This document shows, piece by piece, positions 1 through 9,866 of a stretch of 64,000 nt of DNA (position 1 is the stretch's first letter; each line of letters opens with the position of its first letter). A model generated the notes under the pieces. That model searched no databases and had not been told where the DNA came from. It saw only the letters and a program-made list of their open reading frames with translations. Location: the NCBI RefSeq assembly GCF_014201775.1, contig NZ_JACHFG010000001.1, positions 405,036 through 469,035 of the forward strand, read 5' to 3'. The position numbers were made by a program, and so were the translations under genes. This stretch comes from Borreliella yangtzensis (GTDB lineage: Bacteria; Spirochaetota; Spirochaetia; Borreliales; Borreliaceae).

Positions 1-1
1 A

Positions 2-988
2 AGAGCTATTGGAAAAGTTCTTGATGCCAAAATTGATTTGGGGCGCGGAATAGTTTGTTCTGTTATTATTGAAAATGGAACCCTTTATGTCGGAGATTCT
101 TTTGTAGGCGGCGCGTGCTATGGTAAAGTTAAGGCATTAATTAGCGATAAGGGTGTTTCTGTTAAGAGCGTTGGACCCGCTAAAGCTATTAGTGTTTTGG
201 GATTTTCTTCAATGCCTCAAGCTGGAGATCCTTTTCAAGTAACGAAAACTGAAAAAGAAGCAAAATTGATTAGTTCTAAAAGACAAGATCTTAAAAAGTA
301 TGAATCTTCTAAAAATGTAAAGAAAGTTACGATGTTAAATCTTTATGATTCAATCAAAGAAGGAACACTTAAGGAGCTTAAAATAATTTTAAAAGCAGAT
401 GTTCAAGGTTCAGTTGAGGCTTTAAAAAATTCTCTTGAAAAATTAACAAACGATGAAGTTAGAGTAAGAGTTGTGCATTCATCAGCGGGTGTAATAACTG
501 AAACAGATATTAGCTTTGCTTCAGCAAGCGATGCTATTGTCATTGGATTTCATGTGAGACCCACTGTAAAAGCCCAGATACTCGCAGATCAGGAAAAAGT
601 TGAAATTAGAAAGTATAATGTTATTTATGATGCTATAAGTGATGTTAAATCAGTTCTTGAGGGTTTGCTTGAACCAGATATTGAACAGCAATTTATTGGA
701 TTTGCTGAGGTGAGGGCTGTAATCAATGTTCCTAAAGTTGGGGTAATAGCTGGTTGTTATGTCTCTCAAGGCTTAATAAAACGAGATGCGATTACTAATG
801 TGATGAGGGATGGTTTACAAATTCATTCTGGTAAAATTTCATCTTTAAAGCGATTTAAGGATGATGTTAAAGAAGTTGCTGAGCAATATGAGTGTGGAAT
901 TATGATTGATAATTATGCTAATATTAAAGAAGGAGATGTAATTGAAGCATTTGAGGTAAAAAAGATAAGAAAATCTTTTAAAACTTAG
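2..988 (+). CDS. infB: Translation initiation factor IF-2, C-terminal part
   Basis: IF-2 is the GTPase that places initiator fMet-tRNA on the small ribosomal subunit. Only the C-terminal ~328 codons are in the window. The reading frame is open from base 2 with no stop, so the gene begins upstream and the GTPase domain is not visible. What remains is the EF-Tu-like domain II end (motif [14 protein letters not shown]), the IF-2 domain 3 signature [12 protein letters not shown], and the C-terminal tRNA-binding domain ([21 protein letters not shown]). Stop TAG is at 986-988. rbfA and truB follow closely in the same direction, the common infB-rbfA-truB arrangement. Identification is very secure. 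Confidence 0.97.
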   Translation, partial: RAIGKVLDAKIDLGRGIVCSVIIENGTLYVGDSFVGGACYGKVKALISDKGVSVKSVGPAKAISVLGFSSMPQAGDPFQVTKTEKEAKLISSKRQDLKKYESSKNVKKVTMLNLYDSIKEGTLKELKIILKADVQGSVEALKNSLEKLTNDEVRVRVVHSSAGVITETDISFASASDAIVIGFHVRPTVKAQILADQEKVEIRKYNVIYDAISDVKSVLEGLLEPDIEQQFIGFAEVRAVINVPKVGVIAGCYVSQGLIKRDAITNVMRDGLQIHSGKISSLKRFKDDVKEVAEQYECGIMIDNYANIKEGDVIEAFEVKKIRKSFKT

Positions 989-1010
989 TATTGTTTTATT
1001 TATATATTTT

Positions 1011-1373
1011 ATGTATAAAAATATAAAAAAGTTTAAACTCGAGAGTTTAATTGCTCAAGAAATTGGCAATTTGATTGTGAGTAGGAGAATTAAAGATCCC
1101 AGGGTTCATTCATTTTTAACTGTGGTTAAAGTAGAATTTTCAAAAGATTTAATAAATGCTAAAGTGTTTATAGGCTCAATTAAGGAAGGTGCGTCTTTGG
1201 ACAATGCAGTTAAAGCTTTAAATAATGCTAAAGGATTTATTCAAAGTCAAATTGTTAAGCGAATTAAAGTTAGAAGTACTCCAAAGTTATTATTTGTCAA
1301 GGATAATTCTCTTTCTAAATCATTTTATGTTAATAAAATAATTGAAGGATTAAATATTTCAAGAGAGAATTAA
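1011..1373 (+). CDS. rbfA: Ribosome-binding factor A
   Basis: RbfA is a small KH-fold factor that binds the immature 30S subunit and helps mature the 5' end of 16S rRNA. The 120-residue product has family length. It shows the typical pattern: an N-terminal helix ([13 protein letters not shown]), the [20 protein letters not shown] core, and a C-terminal KH segment ending in a [14 protein letters not shown] strand-helix. It starts with ATG 22 bases after infB and ends two bases before truB, so the three are probably cotranscribed. No good Shine-Dalgarno precedes the ATG. Confidence 0.95.
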   Translation: MYKNIKKFKLESLIAQEIGNLIVSRRIKDPRVHSFLTVVKVEFSKDLINAKVFIGSIKEGASLDNAVKALNNAKGFIQSQIVKRIKVRSTPKLLFVKDNSLSKSFYVNKIIEGLNISREN

Positions 1374-1375
1374 AT

Positions 1376-2224
1376 TTGGAAAATGGATTCCTTTTAATTG
1401 ATAAAGAACAAGGCAAAACTTCTTTTGAAACTCTTTTCCCTATAAAAAGATATTTTAATACAAATCGTGTTGGACATGCTGGTACACTTGATAAATTTGC
1501 AGGTGGAATTTTGATTGCTCTTGTAGGAAAATATACCAAGCTTGCAAACTATTTTATTTCTTTGGATAAAGAATATGTAGCAGAATTTAGATTTGGAATA
1601 GAAACAGATACTCTTGATCCAAATGGAAGAATAGTTTGTAAAACAGATTATGTTCCTAGTTTAGAGGATATAGATTTAAAGCTTAAAGATTTTGTGGGAG
1701 AAATTTATCAAAGTCCCCCTAAATTTTCTTCTGTTCATATTGATGGTAGTAGAGCTTATAAACTTGCTTTGAATGGAAAGATTTTTGAAATTAAAAAACG
1801 AAAAGTAAATGTTTATGATATTCAAATATTAGATTATGATTTTACCTCTTCTTTACTTAGCTTGAAAATTAGTTGTTCAAAAGGTACTTATATTAGGAGC
1901 ATTGCAAGAGATTTAGCATATTCTTTAAATTCTTGCGCGTATGTTACCAATTTAAAAAGAACCAAAATAGGTATGTTTAAGTTAAAAGATTCCACCCTGT
2001 GTAAAAATTTGAGTAAAACTTCCTTGATTAGTTTAGAATCTTTAAAAAGTTTTGAAAAAGTTTACATTGATTCTAGCAAGATAAATCTTGTTAAAAATGG
2101 GGTTTATGTTGAAATTCAAATCAATATTAATGAATTTAAGATTTTAAAATCCAGAACGGAGGAAATATTAGCGGTTATTGAAGGAATAGGTTTGAATAAA
2201 TATAAATATGTTATTATATTTTAA
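1376..2224 (+). CDS. truB: tRNA pseudouridine(55) synthase TruB
   Basis: TruB isomerises U55 to pseudouridine in the T-loop of tRNAs. The 282-residue product has the catalytic motif HAGTLDKFAGGILI (the Asp of GTLD is the nucleophile in the family). It also has the substrate-binding strand DKEYVAEFRFGIETDTLDPNG, and the conserved CSKGTYIRSIARDL segment. It starts with TTG two bases after the rbfA stop, inside a TAAATTTGG junction, so translation coupling is likely. It is the last gene of the infB group before a clear promoter for rpsO. Confidence 0.96.
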   Translation: MENGFLLIDKEQGKTSFETLFPIKRYFNTNRVGHAGTLDKFAGGILIALVGKYTKLANYFISLDKEYVAEFRFGIETDTLDPNGRIVCKTDYVPSLEDIDLKLKDFVGEIYQSPPKFSSVHIDGSRAYKLALNGKIFEIKKRKVNVYDIQILDYDFTSSLLSLKISCSKGTYIRSIARDLAYSLNSCAYVTNLKRTKIGMFKLKDSTLCKNLSKTSLISLESLKSFEKVYIDSSKINLVKNGVYVEIQININEFKILKSRTEEILAVIEGIGLNKYKYVIIF

Positions 2225-2294
2225 TTTTATATTTGCTTTTTTAAACAATTTAATAATTTATTATTAAACATAACCCGAAAAGGGTAAATTGTTT

Positions 2295-2323
2295 TTGTGA
2301 TTTTTAACAAAAAATATTATAAT
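2295..2323 (+). promoter_or_regulatory. Probable sigma-70 promoter for rpsO-pnp
   Basis: The 172-base gap between truB and rpsO contains TTGTGA (2295-2300) and TATAAT (2318-2323), separated by exactly 17 bases. This leaves a leader of about 65 bases before the rpsO start. A second TATAAT lies at 2375-2380, but it has no good -35 partner and sits too close to the ribosome-binding site. Inferred from motif spacing only. Confidence 0.55.
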
Positions 2324-2396
2324 CTATCGTAGTAGTTAGTTTAAATTATAGCAAGAGGTTTGTTAGAGCTTTGCTATAATGGTATAGGAGTTGCTT

Positions 2397-2663
2397 ATGA
2401 TAGATAAGAAGCAAAAGCAAAAAATAGTTTCTGAATTTGGGAAAAATGAAAGTGATACTGGTTCTGTTGGGGTTCAAATTGCACTTATTACAGGTAAAAT
2501 AAAGTATTTAACTGAACATTTAAAGATAAATAAAAAAGACCATAGCTCAAAAAGGGGTTTGTTAAAGTTGGTAGGGCAAAGACGAAGTTTATTGCGGTAT
2601 TACCAAAAAAAAGATTTAGAAGCTTATAGGATGTTGATATCTAAACTTGGTCTTAGAAAATAA
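2397..2663 (+). CDS. rpsO: 30S ribosomal protein S15
   Basis: S15 is a primary 16S rRNA-binding protein of the platform. The 88-residue product carries the family core [19 protein letters not shown], the [18 protein letters not shown] rRNA-binding helices and the LRYY motif. The ATG at 2397 is chosen over the in-frame TTG at 2391 because AGGAG at 2386-2390 lies six bases upstream of the ATG, and the length then equals the usual 88 residues. pnp follows 14 bases later, the widespread rpsO-pnp pairing. In other bacteria this pair is autoregulated; no regulatory structure was verified here. Confidence 0.97.
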   Translation: MIDKKQKQKIVSEFGKNESDTGSVGVQIALITGKIKYLTEHLKINKKDHSSKRGLLKLVGQRRSLLRYYQKKDLEAYRMLISKLGLRK

Positions 2664-2677
2664 AAAGAGGTTGAATT

Positions 2678-4846
2678 TTGAGGAAAATATTAAAGTTAAA
2701 AGTAGGCAGAGACGAGTTAGTATTTGAGACTGGGCTTATGGCTAAGCAGGCTAATGGGGCGGTTCTTGCAACTTATGGAGGATCTTCTGTTCTTGCGACT
2801 GTTTGTTGTTCAGGCAATGTGAGAGAAGATTTAGATTTTGTCCCTCTTTCTGTTGAATATAATGAAAAATATTATGCAGCTGGCAAGATTCCAGGAGGAT
2901 TTATAAAAAGAGAGGGAAAGCCAAAGGATAAAGAAATACTTGTTTCTAGATTAATAGATAGGCCAATGAGGCCTCTTTTTGATAAAAGATTTGGTCGAGA
3001 AATTCAAGTAATTCCTACGACTTTAGCCACAGATCAGCTCAATCCCCCTGATATTGTTGGAATGAATGCTGCTTTTACGGCAGTTTTTTTATCAGATATT
3101 CCGTTTAATGGTCCAATTGCAGCTGTTAGAATGGTTTATTTGAATGGTAAGTTTATAGTAAATCCTTCTTTCGAAGAGATTCATGATTCTGATCTTGATA
3201 TTGTTGTTGCGGGAAGTTTAAATGGCATTACAATGGTAGAGGGTGGAGCTAATGAGGTTAGTGAGGATATATTGCTATCAGCAATAGATGGTGCACATGA
3301 GTATATTAAACAAATTTGTAATGCTCAAAAAGAATTTTTAGATATTGTAGGTAAAAAGGAAAAACTTCCTTTAGCTTTTGAAGAAAAAATATTTGAATTT
3401 AAAGGAGAGCTTAGAGATTTTGTTTATACTGATCTTAAAGAAGCTTGTTTTGTTAAGGGAAAGCTTAACAGAGATAAGGCTATAACTTTGCTGCGAAATA
3501 AGTCTTATGAGCATTTTTCTTCCCTTGAAAAATTGACCGATAGTAATGAACCCCTTTTCAATAGAGCTTTTGATGACTTTGAGAAGGAAATTGTTAGAAA
3601 TTCTATTCTTAACGATAAGATTAGAACAGATGGTAGAACTCCTAATGAGATAAGGGATATTATTGCGGAAGTTGATATTTTAAGTAGAACGCATGGATCT
3701 GCACTTTTTACAAGAGGGGAGACGCAAGCTTTAGCGGTAACTACTCTTGGTACAAGCATTGATGAGCAAATAATGGATGATATTGATGGCGATAAGCGTC
3801 TAAATTTTATGCTTCATTACAATTTCCCCCCATATTCAGTTGGTGAAACTGGCAGACTTATGACTGGTAGGCGAGAGATTGGTCATGGGCATTTAGCCCA
3901 AAGAGCTTTAGAATCAATGGTTCCTGGGAAAAACGATTTTCCGTATACCATTAGAGTAGTTTCTGAGATTTTGGAGTCTAACGGATCTTCATCAATGGCT
4001 ACTGTTTGTGCTGGAAGTATGTCTTTGATGTCTGCAGGGGTTCCTGTTAAAAGGCAAGTTGCGGGAATAGCCATGGGGCTTATTAGCGAAGGGGATAAAT
4101 ATGTTGTTTTAAGTGACATTCTTGGGGAAGAGGATCATTTAGGTGATATGGACTTTAAAGTGGCTGGTACAAAAAATGGAATTACTGGATTTCAAATGGA
4201 TATTAAAATTGAAAATGTTACTAAAAATTTAATGAGAGATGCCCTTGAGCAGGCAAGAGTAGGTAGGATACACATACTGTCTATTATGGATGCTGTAATT
4301 TCAAATTCAAGAGTTGGCATATCTAAGTATGCTCCAAAAATTGTTCAGTTACAAATTGATATTGATAAGATATCTCTTGTAATAGGATCTACTGGAAAAA
4401 CTGTTAAAGCCATAACAGATGAATTTGAAGTTAAGGTTCAAATTGAGCAAGATGGAAAAATTATTCTTTTCGGCGATGATGATTTTAAAATGCAAAAGGC
4501 TAAAGAAAAAATAGAAAGTATTGTAAGGGAACCAAAGGTAGGTGAAATTTATGAAGGAATTGTTAAAAAGATTAATAGCTTTGGAGCTTTTGTTGAACTT
4601 ACTCCCACAAAGGAAGGATTTTTAAGTACTCGTTTAAAATCTAGAGACAATAAGTATGGTTCTGGAAGATTTGGAAATAGCAATAGGTATTCAAGATTTG
4701 GTGGTGGCGGAGATAATATAAGGGGTAACGCAGGGTTAGTTAGACCCCCAAAATTAGAAGAAGGTCAACGAGTTAAAGTTAGAATAATTGATATAGATAA
4801 ATTCGGAAAAATTGATCTTGAAATTGTTAGAGATAAAGATTATTAA
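2678..4846 (+). CDS. pnp: Polyribonucleotide nucleotidyltransferase (PNPase)
   Basis: PNPase is the phosphorolytic 3'-5' exoribonuclease of mRNA decay. The 722-residue product shows two RNase PH-type domains: the N-terminal one with [20 protein letters not shown], and the second with [15 protein letters not shown] and [23 protein letters not shown] domain follows near residues 555-615 and an S1 domain from about residue 620. It starts with TTG after an AGAGG ribosome-binding site. Oddity: the S1 domain is interrupted at about residues 654-686 by a Gly/Arg/Ser/Asn-rich stretch including RFGGGG, after which the last S1 strands ([19 protein letters not shown]) resume. Confidence 0.97.
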   Translation: MRKILKLKVGRDELVFETGLMAKQANGAVLATYGGSSVLATVCCSGNVREDLDFVPLSVEYNEKYYAAGKIPGGFIKREGKPKDKEILVSRLIDRPMRPLFDKRFGREIQVIPTTLATDQLNPPDIVGMNAAFTAVFLSDIPFNGPIAAVRMVYLNGKFIVNPSFEEIHDSDLDIVVAGSLNGITMVEGGANEVSEDILLSAIDGAHEYIKQICNAQKEFLDIVGKKEKLPLAFEEKIFEFKGELRDFVYTDLKEACFVKGKLNRDKAITLLRNKSYEHFSSLEKLTDSNEPLFNRAFDDFEKEIVRNSILNDKIRTDGRTPNEIRDIIAEVDILSRTHGSALFTRGETQALAVTTLGTSIDEQIMDDIDGDKRLNFMLHYNFPPYSVGETGRLMTGRREIGHGHLAQRALESMVPGKNDFPYTIRVVSEILESNGSSSMATVCAGSMSLMSAGVPVKRQVAGIAMGLISEGDKYVVLSDILGEEDHLGDMDFKVAGTKNGITGFQMDIKIENVTKNLMRDALEQARVGRIHILSIMDAVISNSRVGISKYAPKIVQLQIDIDKISLVIGSTGKTVKAITDEFEVKVQIEQDGKIILFGDDDFKMQKAKEKIESIVREPKVGEIYEGIVKKINSFGAFVELTPTKEGFLSTRLKSRDNKYGSGRFGNSNRYSRFGGGGDNIRGNAGLVRPPKLEEGQRVKVRIIDIDKFGKIDLEIVRDKDY

Positions 4847-4852
4847 AATAAT

Positions 4853-6382
4853 ATGAAATTTGTTTTGAGTAATTTATTTAAAGGTCGCCTTATATGCTTT
4901 GTCTTATTTTTTTCCTGTCTTACTACAAGCGAATCTATTCAAGATTCTCATATTAGTGATCTTACAGATAAGAAAAAGGAAATAGTTATTATTGGAAATA
5001 ATAATGTTGTCAATGAGGGTGAATTTAAAAGAGACGGCGAATTTAAAAGAGACTATTTGATAGGATTAAAAGATAATGAATCTTTTTTTCTTAGTAATGC
5101 TTTTTTAAAAGAAGATAATCTTTATTTTAAAAAAGCTAGAGAAAGTTATGCTAAGAAAGATATTGGTTTAACAAACTATTATTTGAATAAAATAATAACT
5201 AATGAGAAGCAACATGGCAGAGAATTACTGGCTAAGGCAAATTTGTTTTTTGGATATGTGAATTATGAGAATGGTTTTTACGATCTTTCTGAATATAATT
5301 TTGACCTATTTTTAAAAGATTATAAATATTCTCATGCTAGTTTAAGATCAGCCGAATTAAAATATCTTATTAAAGAAAAATCAGATGCAATTTCTGCATT
5401 TAAAGAGATTAATGAATTTTCTATATCAGGTTATGACAAAGAGATTTATGATTTTTTAAGTAATAAGCTTGGGGTAAGTCATTTAAACTTAGAATCTTTA
5501 GGATTTCTTGACAATAGCGTTTTTGATGTATTTGTATTTAAGGAGAATATATTTGTAACTAATATATTGGGTGGTCTTTTAAGATATAATATTAAAAAAA
5601 ATGATTGTAAAATCTACCTTAAAGACAAAAAAAGTATTTTTTTAAATGGTATTAGGGGTTTTGCTGATTATAATGGAACAATTTATATTGGGGGTAAAAA
5701 TGTTGTTTATTATATAGATGATGCTGATGGAGATTTAAAGCAAATCAAGGCTCCTGATAGTGTTGATTTTAGTAATATACAAGTTTTACTTGGTGTTAAA
5801 AATGGAATATTTGTTGGTACTTTAAATTCTGGGTTATGGTTTTATGATTTTAAAAATTGGAAAAACATACCACTTGGATCTAATAAAATTTCTTCGATGT
5901 GTCTTGATAGTTTAAAAAATTTATTATTGGTTGGAACGGTTGATAAGGCTATTTATAGTATTAATGTCGATAATTTGAAAAAGATTAAACATTTGGATTT
6001 TTTTAGTAAGAATGATAATGAAAAAAATATTAATTTTATAAAAGGATATAAAGGTAATTATTTTGTTGGGACATATGGAGGGGGGCTTTTTGAATTAAAT
6101 TTAAATAAAAGTAATTATAAAAAGCATGTTATTGCTAATAATATTGATGTTAATTATTTTATGGATATGGAGATTAAAGATAAAAAATTGTTGTTTGCAA
6201 CCTTTGATCACGGGTTATTGATTTATGATTATGAAAATGACAATTGGGATTATTTTGGTCCTAATAATGGGCTTCTTAATTTAAATTTAATAAAAGTTTC
6301 TAAATTTGAAAATTATGTTATATTGGGCACTCTTAATAATGGCTTGGTTTTTGTAGATGAAAATATTAAAAAACAGTTATGA
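4853..6382 (+). CDS. Putative lipoprotein with TPR-like and beta-propeller-like repeats
   Basis: The function is not known. The 509-residue product starts with a hydrophobic leader ending LFFSC, a Borrelia-style lipobox with Cys22. Residues ~80-180 are helical and resemble a tetratricopeptide region (ARESYAKKDIGLTNYYLNKI). The C-terminal half has at least five repeats of the pattern (F/L)VGT...(G)L(W/F)..(D/L), such as FVGTLNSGLWFYDF, LVGTVDKAIYSINV, FVGTYGGGLFELNL and ILGTLNNGLVFVDE, which suggests a beta-propeller. It follows pnp by six bases and its 3' end overlaps the first Lpt permease, so an envelope role is plausible. It could act in the periplasm or on the surface. Confidence 0.8.
   Translation: MKFVLSNLFKGRLICFVLFFSCLTTSESIQDSHISDLTDKKKEIVIIGNNNVVNEGEFKRDGEFKRDYLIGLKDNESFFLSNAFLKEDNLYFKKARESYAKKDIGLTNYYLNKIITNEKQHGRELLAKANLFFGYVNYENGFYDLSEYNFDLFLKDYKYSHASLRSAELKYLIKEKSDAISAFKEINEFSISGYDKEIYDFLSNKLGVSHLNLESLGFLDNSVFDVFVFKENIFVTNILGGLLRYNIKKNDCKIYLKDKKSIFLNGIRGFADYNGTIYIGGKNVVYYIDDADGDLKQIKAPDSVDFSNIQVLLGVKNGIFVGTLNSGLWFYDFKNWKNIPLGSNKISSMCLDSLKNLLLVGTVDKAIYSINVDNLKKIKHLDFFSKNDNEKNINFIKGYKGNYFVGTYGGGLFELNLNKSNYKKHVIANNIDVNYFMDMEIKDKKLLFATFDHGLLIYDYENDNWDYFGPNNGLLNLNLIKVSKFENYVILGTLNNGLVFVDENIKKQL
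5021..5053 (+). repeat. Tandem duplication inside the propeller lipoprotein gene
   Basis: The unit GAATTTAAAAGAGACGGC (5021-5038) is repeated for 15 further bases at 5039-5053. It encodes EFKRDG followed by EFKRD just after the lipoprotein leader region. The 18-bp unit keeps the frame, so it could vary in copy number between strains. Confidence 0.85.
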
Positions 6383-7646
6383 GTCTTACATAATTACTGA
6401 ATTTTTTAAATATTTTTTAATTACTTTTTTATTTTTCTTTTTCGTATTTTTTATAAATCAAATTTTATTTTTTATGAGAATACTTCTTCAAAATTATGTT
6501 CCCTTTTTTAAAGCTTTTGTTTTTATTATATATTCTCTACCTATGGTGATTGCGCTTTCTCCCCCTTTTGCTTCTTTGATTTCAGTAATTCTTACTATTC
6601 ATAAATTTAAGATTCACAATGAAATTTTAGCTTTTCGTTCAATTGGTATATCAATTTTTGATTTACTTGTCCCATTTTTTAAATTAGGAGTAATTATTGC
6701 TTTTATATCTTTTATATCTAATGATATCTTACTTCCACTTGGATCTATTGGTAGGTTAAAAATCTTTAATGAAATAAAAGAAGAAATTCCTCATTTAGTA
6801 TTAAAACCTTATTCAAGCAAACAGTATGGAGATTTAATTTTTGTTTCTGGTGAAAAATCGGAAAATGGTTATAAAAATGTAACTTTTTTTGATAATACTG
6901 GACTTAAGGGATTTGATAGAATATTTATGGCAAAAAATCTTGATATTAGAAAAGAAAATTTTCAAGTTTATTTTATTTTAAATGATGTTCTATCTATTGC
7001 TTTAACAGACGGTGAGAGTGGGTTTTATGATTATTTTTATGCTGATGAGATGAAATATTCAATTGATCAGGTTACATTTAGTGATAGTTTTTTATTAAAT
7101 TATGTAACTCCTTCGCAAATGAGTATGAGAGATGTTATAAAATTAATTAAAAAGCAAAACAATTTAATTGCAGATTCAAATATAAAAAATAATCTAGAAG
7201 GGGATTTTTTAAGTTTAAATTTTTCAAATCTTTATTTGAATTATTTATACAATCAAAATTATTACGTGGATGAATCTTATTTCTTTGAAAATTTAAACTA
7301 TATGTATAATTTAAATTTAAATTTTAAACCTTATCAAGATAAAAGTATGATTCAAAATTTGGCTTTGTTTAATCTTGAATTTTATCAAAAAATTAGTTTG
7401 CCGCTTTCAGTTTTATTTTTCATTTTTTTGGCTTTTCCAATGGGAATGTATTCTAATAGAAAATATTCTATTATTCTTGAGCTTGTAATTTCAATTATTG
7501 TTTGTGTTTTTTATTGGGTGATGTTTATTGGTGGAAAGGTTTATACTGTGCAGTATGCACCAAATCCTATTGTTGTTACTATTTTGCCCAATTTGATTTT
7601 AATTGTTGCAGGAGCAATTCTCTTTTTGAGATTATTAAAAAAATGA
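6357..7646 (+). CDS. LptF/LptG-family permease (YjgP/YjgQ), first copy
   Basis: LptF and LptG form the inner-membrane part of the ABC exporter that pushes lipopolysaccharide onto the Lpt bridge. The 429-residue product has N-terminal membrane segments (ITEFFKYFLITFLFFFFVFF and the next around residues 55-75), a large periplasmic middle part (roughly 120-340), and three C-terminal membrane segments including SVLFFIFLAFPMGM. This layout is typical of the family. Its ATG lies inside the preceding gene (26-base overlap), and its TGA overlaps the ATG of the next gene. Borrelia has no LPS, so the substrate must be something else. Whether this is F or G cannot be decided by eye. Confidence 0.88.
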   Translation: MKILKNSYESYIITEFFKYFLITFLFFFFVFFINQILFFMRILLQNYVPFFKAFVFIIYSLPMVIALSPPFASLISVILTIHKFKIHNEILAFRSIGISIFDLLVPFFKLGVIIAFISFISNDILLPLGSIGRLKIFNEIKEEIPHLVLKPYSSKQYGDLIFVSGEKSENGYKNVTFFDNTGLKGFDRIFMAKNLDIRKENFQVYFILNDVLSIALTDGESGFYDYFYADEMKYSIDQVTFSDSFLLNYVTPSQMSMRDVIKLIKKQNNLIADSNIKNNLEGDFLSLNFSNLYLNYLYNQNYYVDESYFFENLNYMYNLNLNFKPYQDKSMIQNLALFNLEFYQKISLPLSVLFFIFLAFPMGMYSNRKYSIILELVISIIVCVFYWVMFIGGKVYTVQYAPNPIVVTILPNLILIVAGAILFLRLLKK

Positions 7647-8710
7647 AAATAGATAAGCTTTTTGTAAGAAGCATTATTCTTACTTTTTTATCCATGAACT
7701 TACTTTTCATGGTTTTAATTATGCTTGGTGATTTATTTGTTAATCTTCTGAATTATCTTGAAAAGGATATATCTTTTAAAGATATTCTTTATATTTATTA
7801 TTTGTATTTGCCAAAAGCTTTCTCAGATGGGGTTGCTTTATCTTTTCTTTTTGCTATTTCTAATCTTATTGGTAATCTTTCTATGAGAAATGAAATAATA
7901 GGTCTTTTTAGTTGTGGAGTTTCACTTACCAGAATATTAAGGCCAATCATTTTGATTAGTGTATTTATTTCGGTTGCTCTTTTCTTTTTTGATAATTATT
8001 TAGTAATAGATACTGTAGCAAGAAGAGATATTCTTATTAAGAATAGCATTGGTGATAGTAGATCTGTTGATAAAACCATAATAATTAGAGATCTTGCTAG
8101 GGAAATTTATAATATTAAATCTTATGATATTGATGAGAATACTTTTTCTAACTTAATGATTATAATTAAGGACAGTAAAGATGAGTTCCAAAAAAGGTAT
8201 GATATAAATAAGGCTGAATGGAAGGATAATAAATGGAAGCTTCATAATATTAGAGAGTTTGTTAAGGTTGGTAAAAAAATTAAGGAAAATGCCTACGATG
8301 TTCTTGATGGAACAGGAATTATTAAGCTAGAGCCTGATTACATAAGAACTGTGATGCTCTCGTCAAAGGCATTAAATTTCACCAAACTTATTAATTGGAT
8401 AAATTTTCTAAAAATTGAGCAGTTAAATTATTCTGATGCATTGTTTGATTTGCTAAATAGGATATTCTTTTCATTTAGATTGATTCTTCTTAGCTTTACT
8501 GTTGGGTTTATTGCTCTTGCTCTTAAAAAAAATATTTTTATACTCAGTTTATTAAATAGCATTGCTTTTGCTGTTGTTTATGTTATTTCTATTGTAATTT
8601 TTAATTTTTTAGCGGATCTTGGTTATTTACATATATATGTAGCAAGTTCGTTTACAACTATATTTTTTTTGATTATTAATTTTTTTGTTTATAGGGTTGT
8701 TAGAAAATAA
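7643..8710 (+). CDS. LptF/LptG-family permease, second copy
   Basis: This is the partner of the preceding permease; together they would make the heterodimeric transmembrane unit of an Lpt-type exporter. The 355-residue product has the family pattern: membrane segments at ~10-35 and ~55-80, the NEIIGLFSCGVSL motif typical of YjgP/YjgQ proteins, a periplasmic domain, and three C-terminal membrane helices. The open frame extends back to 7502. ATG 7643 is the real start, because it forms an ATGA overlap with the upstream stop and the 47 extra codons are a shadow of the neighbouring gene. Confidence 0.88.
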   Translation: MKIDKLFVRSIILTFLSMNLLFMVLIMLGDLFVNLLNYLEKDISFKDILYIYYLYLPKAFSDGVALSFLFAISNLIGNLSMRNEIIGLFSCGVSLTRILRPIILISVFISVALFFFDNYLVIDTVARRDILIKNSIGDSRSVDKTIIIRDLAREIYNIKSYDIDENTFSNLMIIIKDSKDEFQKRYDINKAEWKDNKWKLHNIREFVKVGKKIKENAYDVLDGTGIIKLEPDYIRTVMLSSKALNFTKLINWINFLKIEQLNYSDALFDLLNRIFFSFRLILLSFTVGFIALALKKNIFILSLLNSIAFAVVYVISIVIFNFLADLGYLHIYVASSFTTIFFLIINFFVYRVVRK

Positions 8711-8738
8711 TATATTAATGATTATTTAGGATGTTTAT

Positions 8739-9866
8739 ATGTTTAGCGTAATTAAGAATGACAAACATTCTAGTGCAAGGATTGGATTTTTAAATCTTCC
8801 TCACGGTGGGGTGGATACTCCTTGTTTTATGCCAGTTGGTACTTTGGGGGCAATGAAGGGATTAAAACATTCTGTTCTTGAGAAATTAGAATGTAATTTG
8901 ATGCTTGCAAATACTTATCATCTATATTTAAGACCGGGTATTAAAACTATTGAAAAATATGGTGGTTTACATAATTTTACAACTTGGAATAAAAATTTTT
9001 TAACCGATTCGGGTGGATTTCAGGTATTTTCTCTTTCTGGTCTAAGAAAAATTGATCTAAAAGGTGTGCATTTTAAGTCTCATCTAGATGGATCGTATCA
9101 TTATTTTACTCCTGAAGGAGTATTTGCTATGCAAGAAATTTTTGGCAGTGATATTATTATGCCACTTGATATTTGCAGTTCTTATGGGATTGATTATAAT
9201 GAAGCCAATTTATATACAAATATTACAACCAATTGGGCTCGTAGTACATTCAAATCCTATAAAAATAAAAAAGAGGGATACAAGGGGCTTTTATTTTTAA
9301 TAACTCAAGGAAATTTTTTTAAAGATTTGAGGAAAAGAAGCATCAATGATATATTAGAATTAGACAGTCCAGGTATTGCCATTGGGGGTATTTCTGTTGG
9401 TGAGCCTAGAGAAAAATATTTGGAAATTCTTGAATACAGTTCTTTGTTGATACCAAAAGAAAAACCAAGATATGTGATGGGCATTGGTACTCCTCACTAC
9501 ATACTTGATGCCATATACTATGGCATTGATATCTTTGATTGTGTTAATCCCGCAAGAATTGCTAGGCATGGGGCTCTTTTAACAGATAATGGAATGATGC
9601 GCATTAGTAGAAAGGAGTATAAAGACGATACTTCTCCAGTAGAGAAAAATTGTGGCTGTACTTTATGTACAAGGTATTCAAGAGGGTATTTAAGACATTT
9701 AATAAAATCTAGAGAGCTTTTTGGAATAATTTTGGCAAGTGAGCATAATATTTATTATATGTTTCGATTGATTTCAAAGATCAAAACTGCAATTCTAAAT
9801 GATAATTTTTTAAACTTTAGAACTTCATATTTAAAAAAGTATGAAGAGGGAAACTTCGATGAATAA
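8739..9866 (+). CDS. tgt: tRNA-guanine(34) transglycosylase
   Basis: Tgt swaps guanine-34 of GUN-anticodon tRNAs for a queuosine precursor (preQ1 in most bacteria). The 375-residue product has the [10 protein letters not shown] substrate loop, [12 protein letters not shown], and the nucleophile motif [17 protein letters not shown] (Asp about residue 267). It also has the zinc site [17 protein letters not shown] with the later SEHN histidine. The ATG is preceded by AGGATG. The last bases overlap murJ. A queuosine-precursor-type transporter gene lies at 61298 in the same window and may supply this enzyme. Confidence 0.97.
   Translation: MFSVIKNDKHSSARIGFLNLPHGGVDTPCFMPVGTLGAMKGLKHSVLEKLECNLMLANTYHLYLRPGIKTIEKYGGLHNFTTWNKNFLTDSGGFQVFSLSGLRKIDLKGVHFKSHLDGSYHYFTPEGVFAMQEIFGSDIIMPLDICSSYGIDYNEANLYTNITTNWARSTFKSYKNKKEGYKGLLFLITQGNFFKDLRKRSINDILELDSPGIAIGGISVGEPREKYLEILEYSSLLIPKEKPRYVMGIGTPHYILDAIYYGIDIFDCVNPARIARHGALLTDNGMMRISRKEYKDDTSPVEKNCGCTLCTRYSRGYLRHLIKSRELFGIILASEHNIYYMFRLISKIKTAILNDNFLNFRTSYLKKYEEGNFDE

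Noticed and set aside
2271..2284. Possible terminator ACCC-GAAAA-GGGT after truB
   Set aside because: The stem is only four base pairs and is separated from the T-rich stretch.
7502..7642. N-terminal extension of the second Lpt permease (Cys-rich, 47 codons)
   Set aside because: It lies fully in the coding region of the first permease in another frame. The ATG at 7643 forms a normal ATGA overlap and starts a typical N-terminus.
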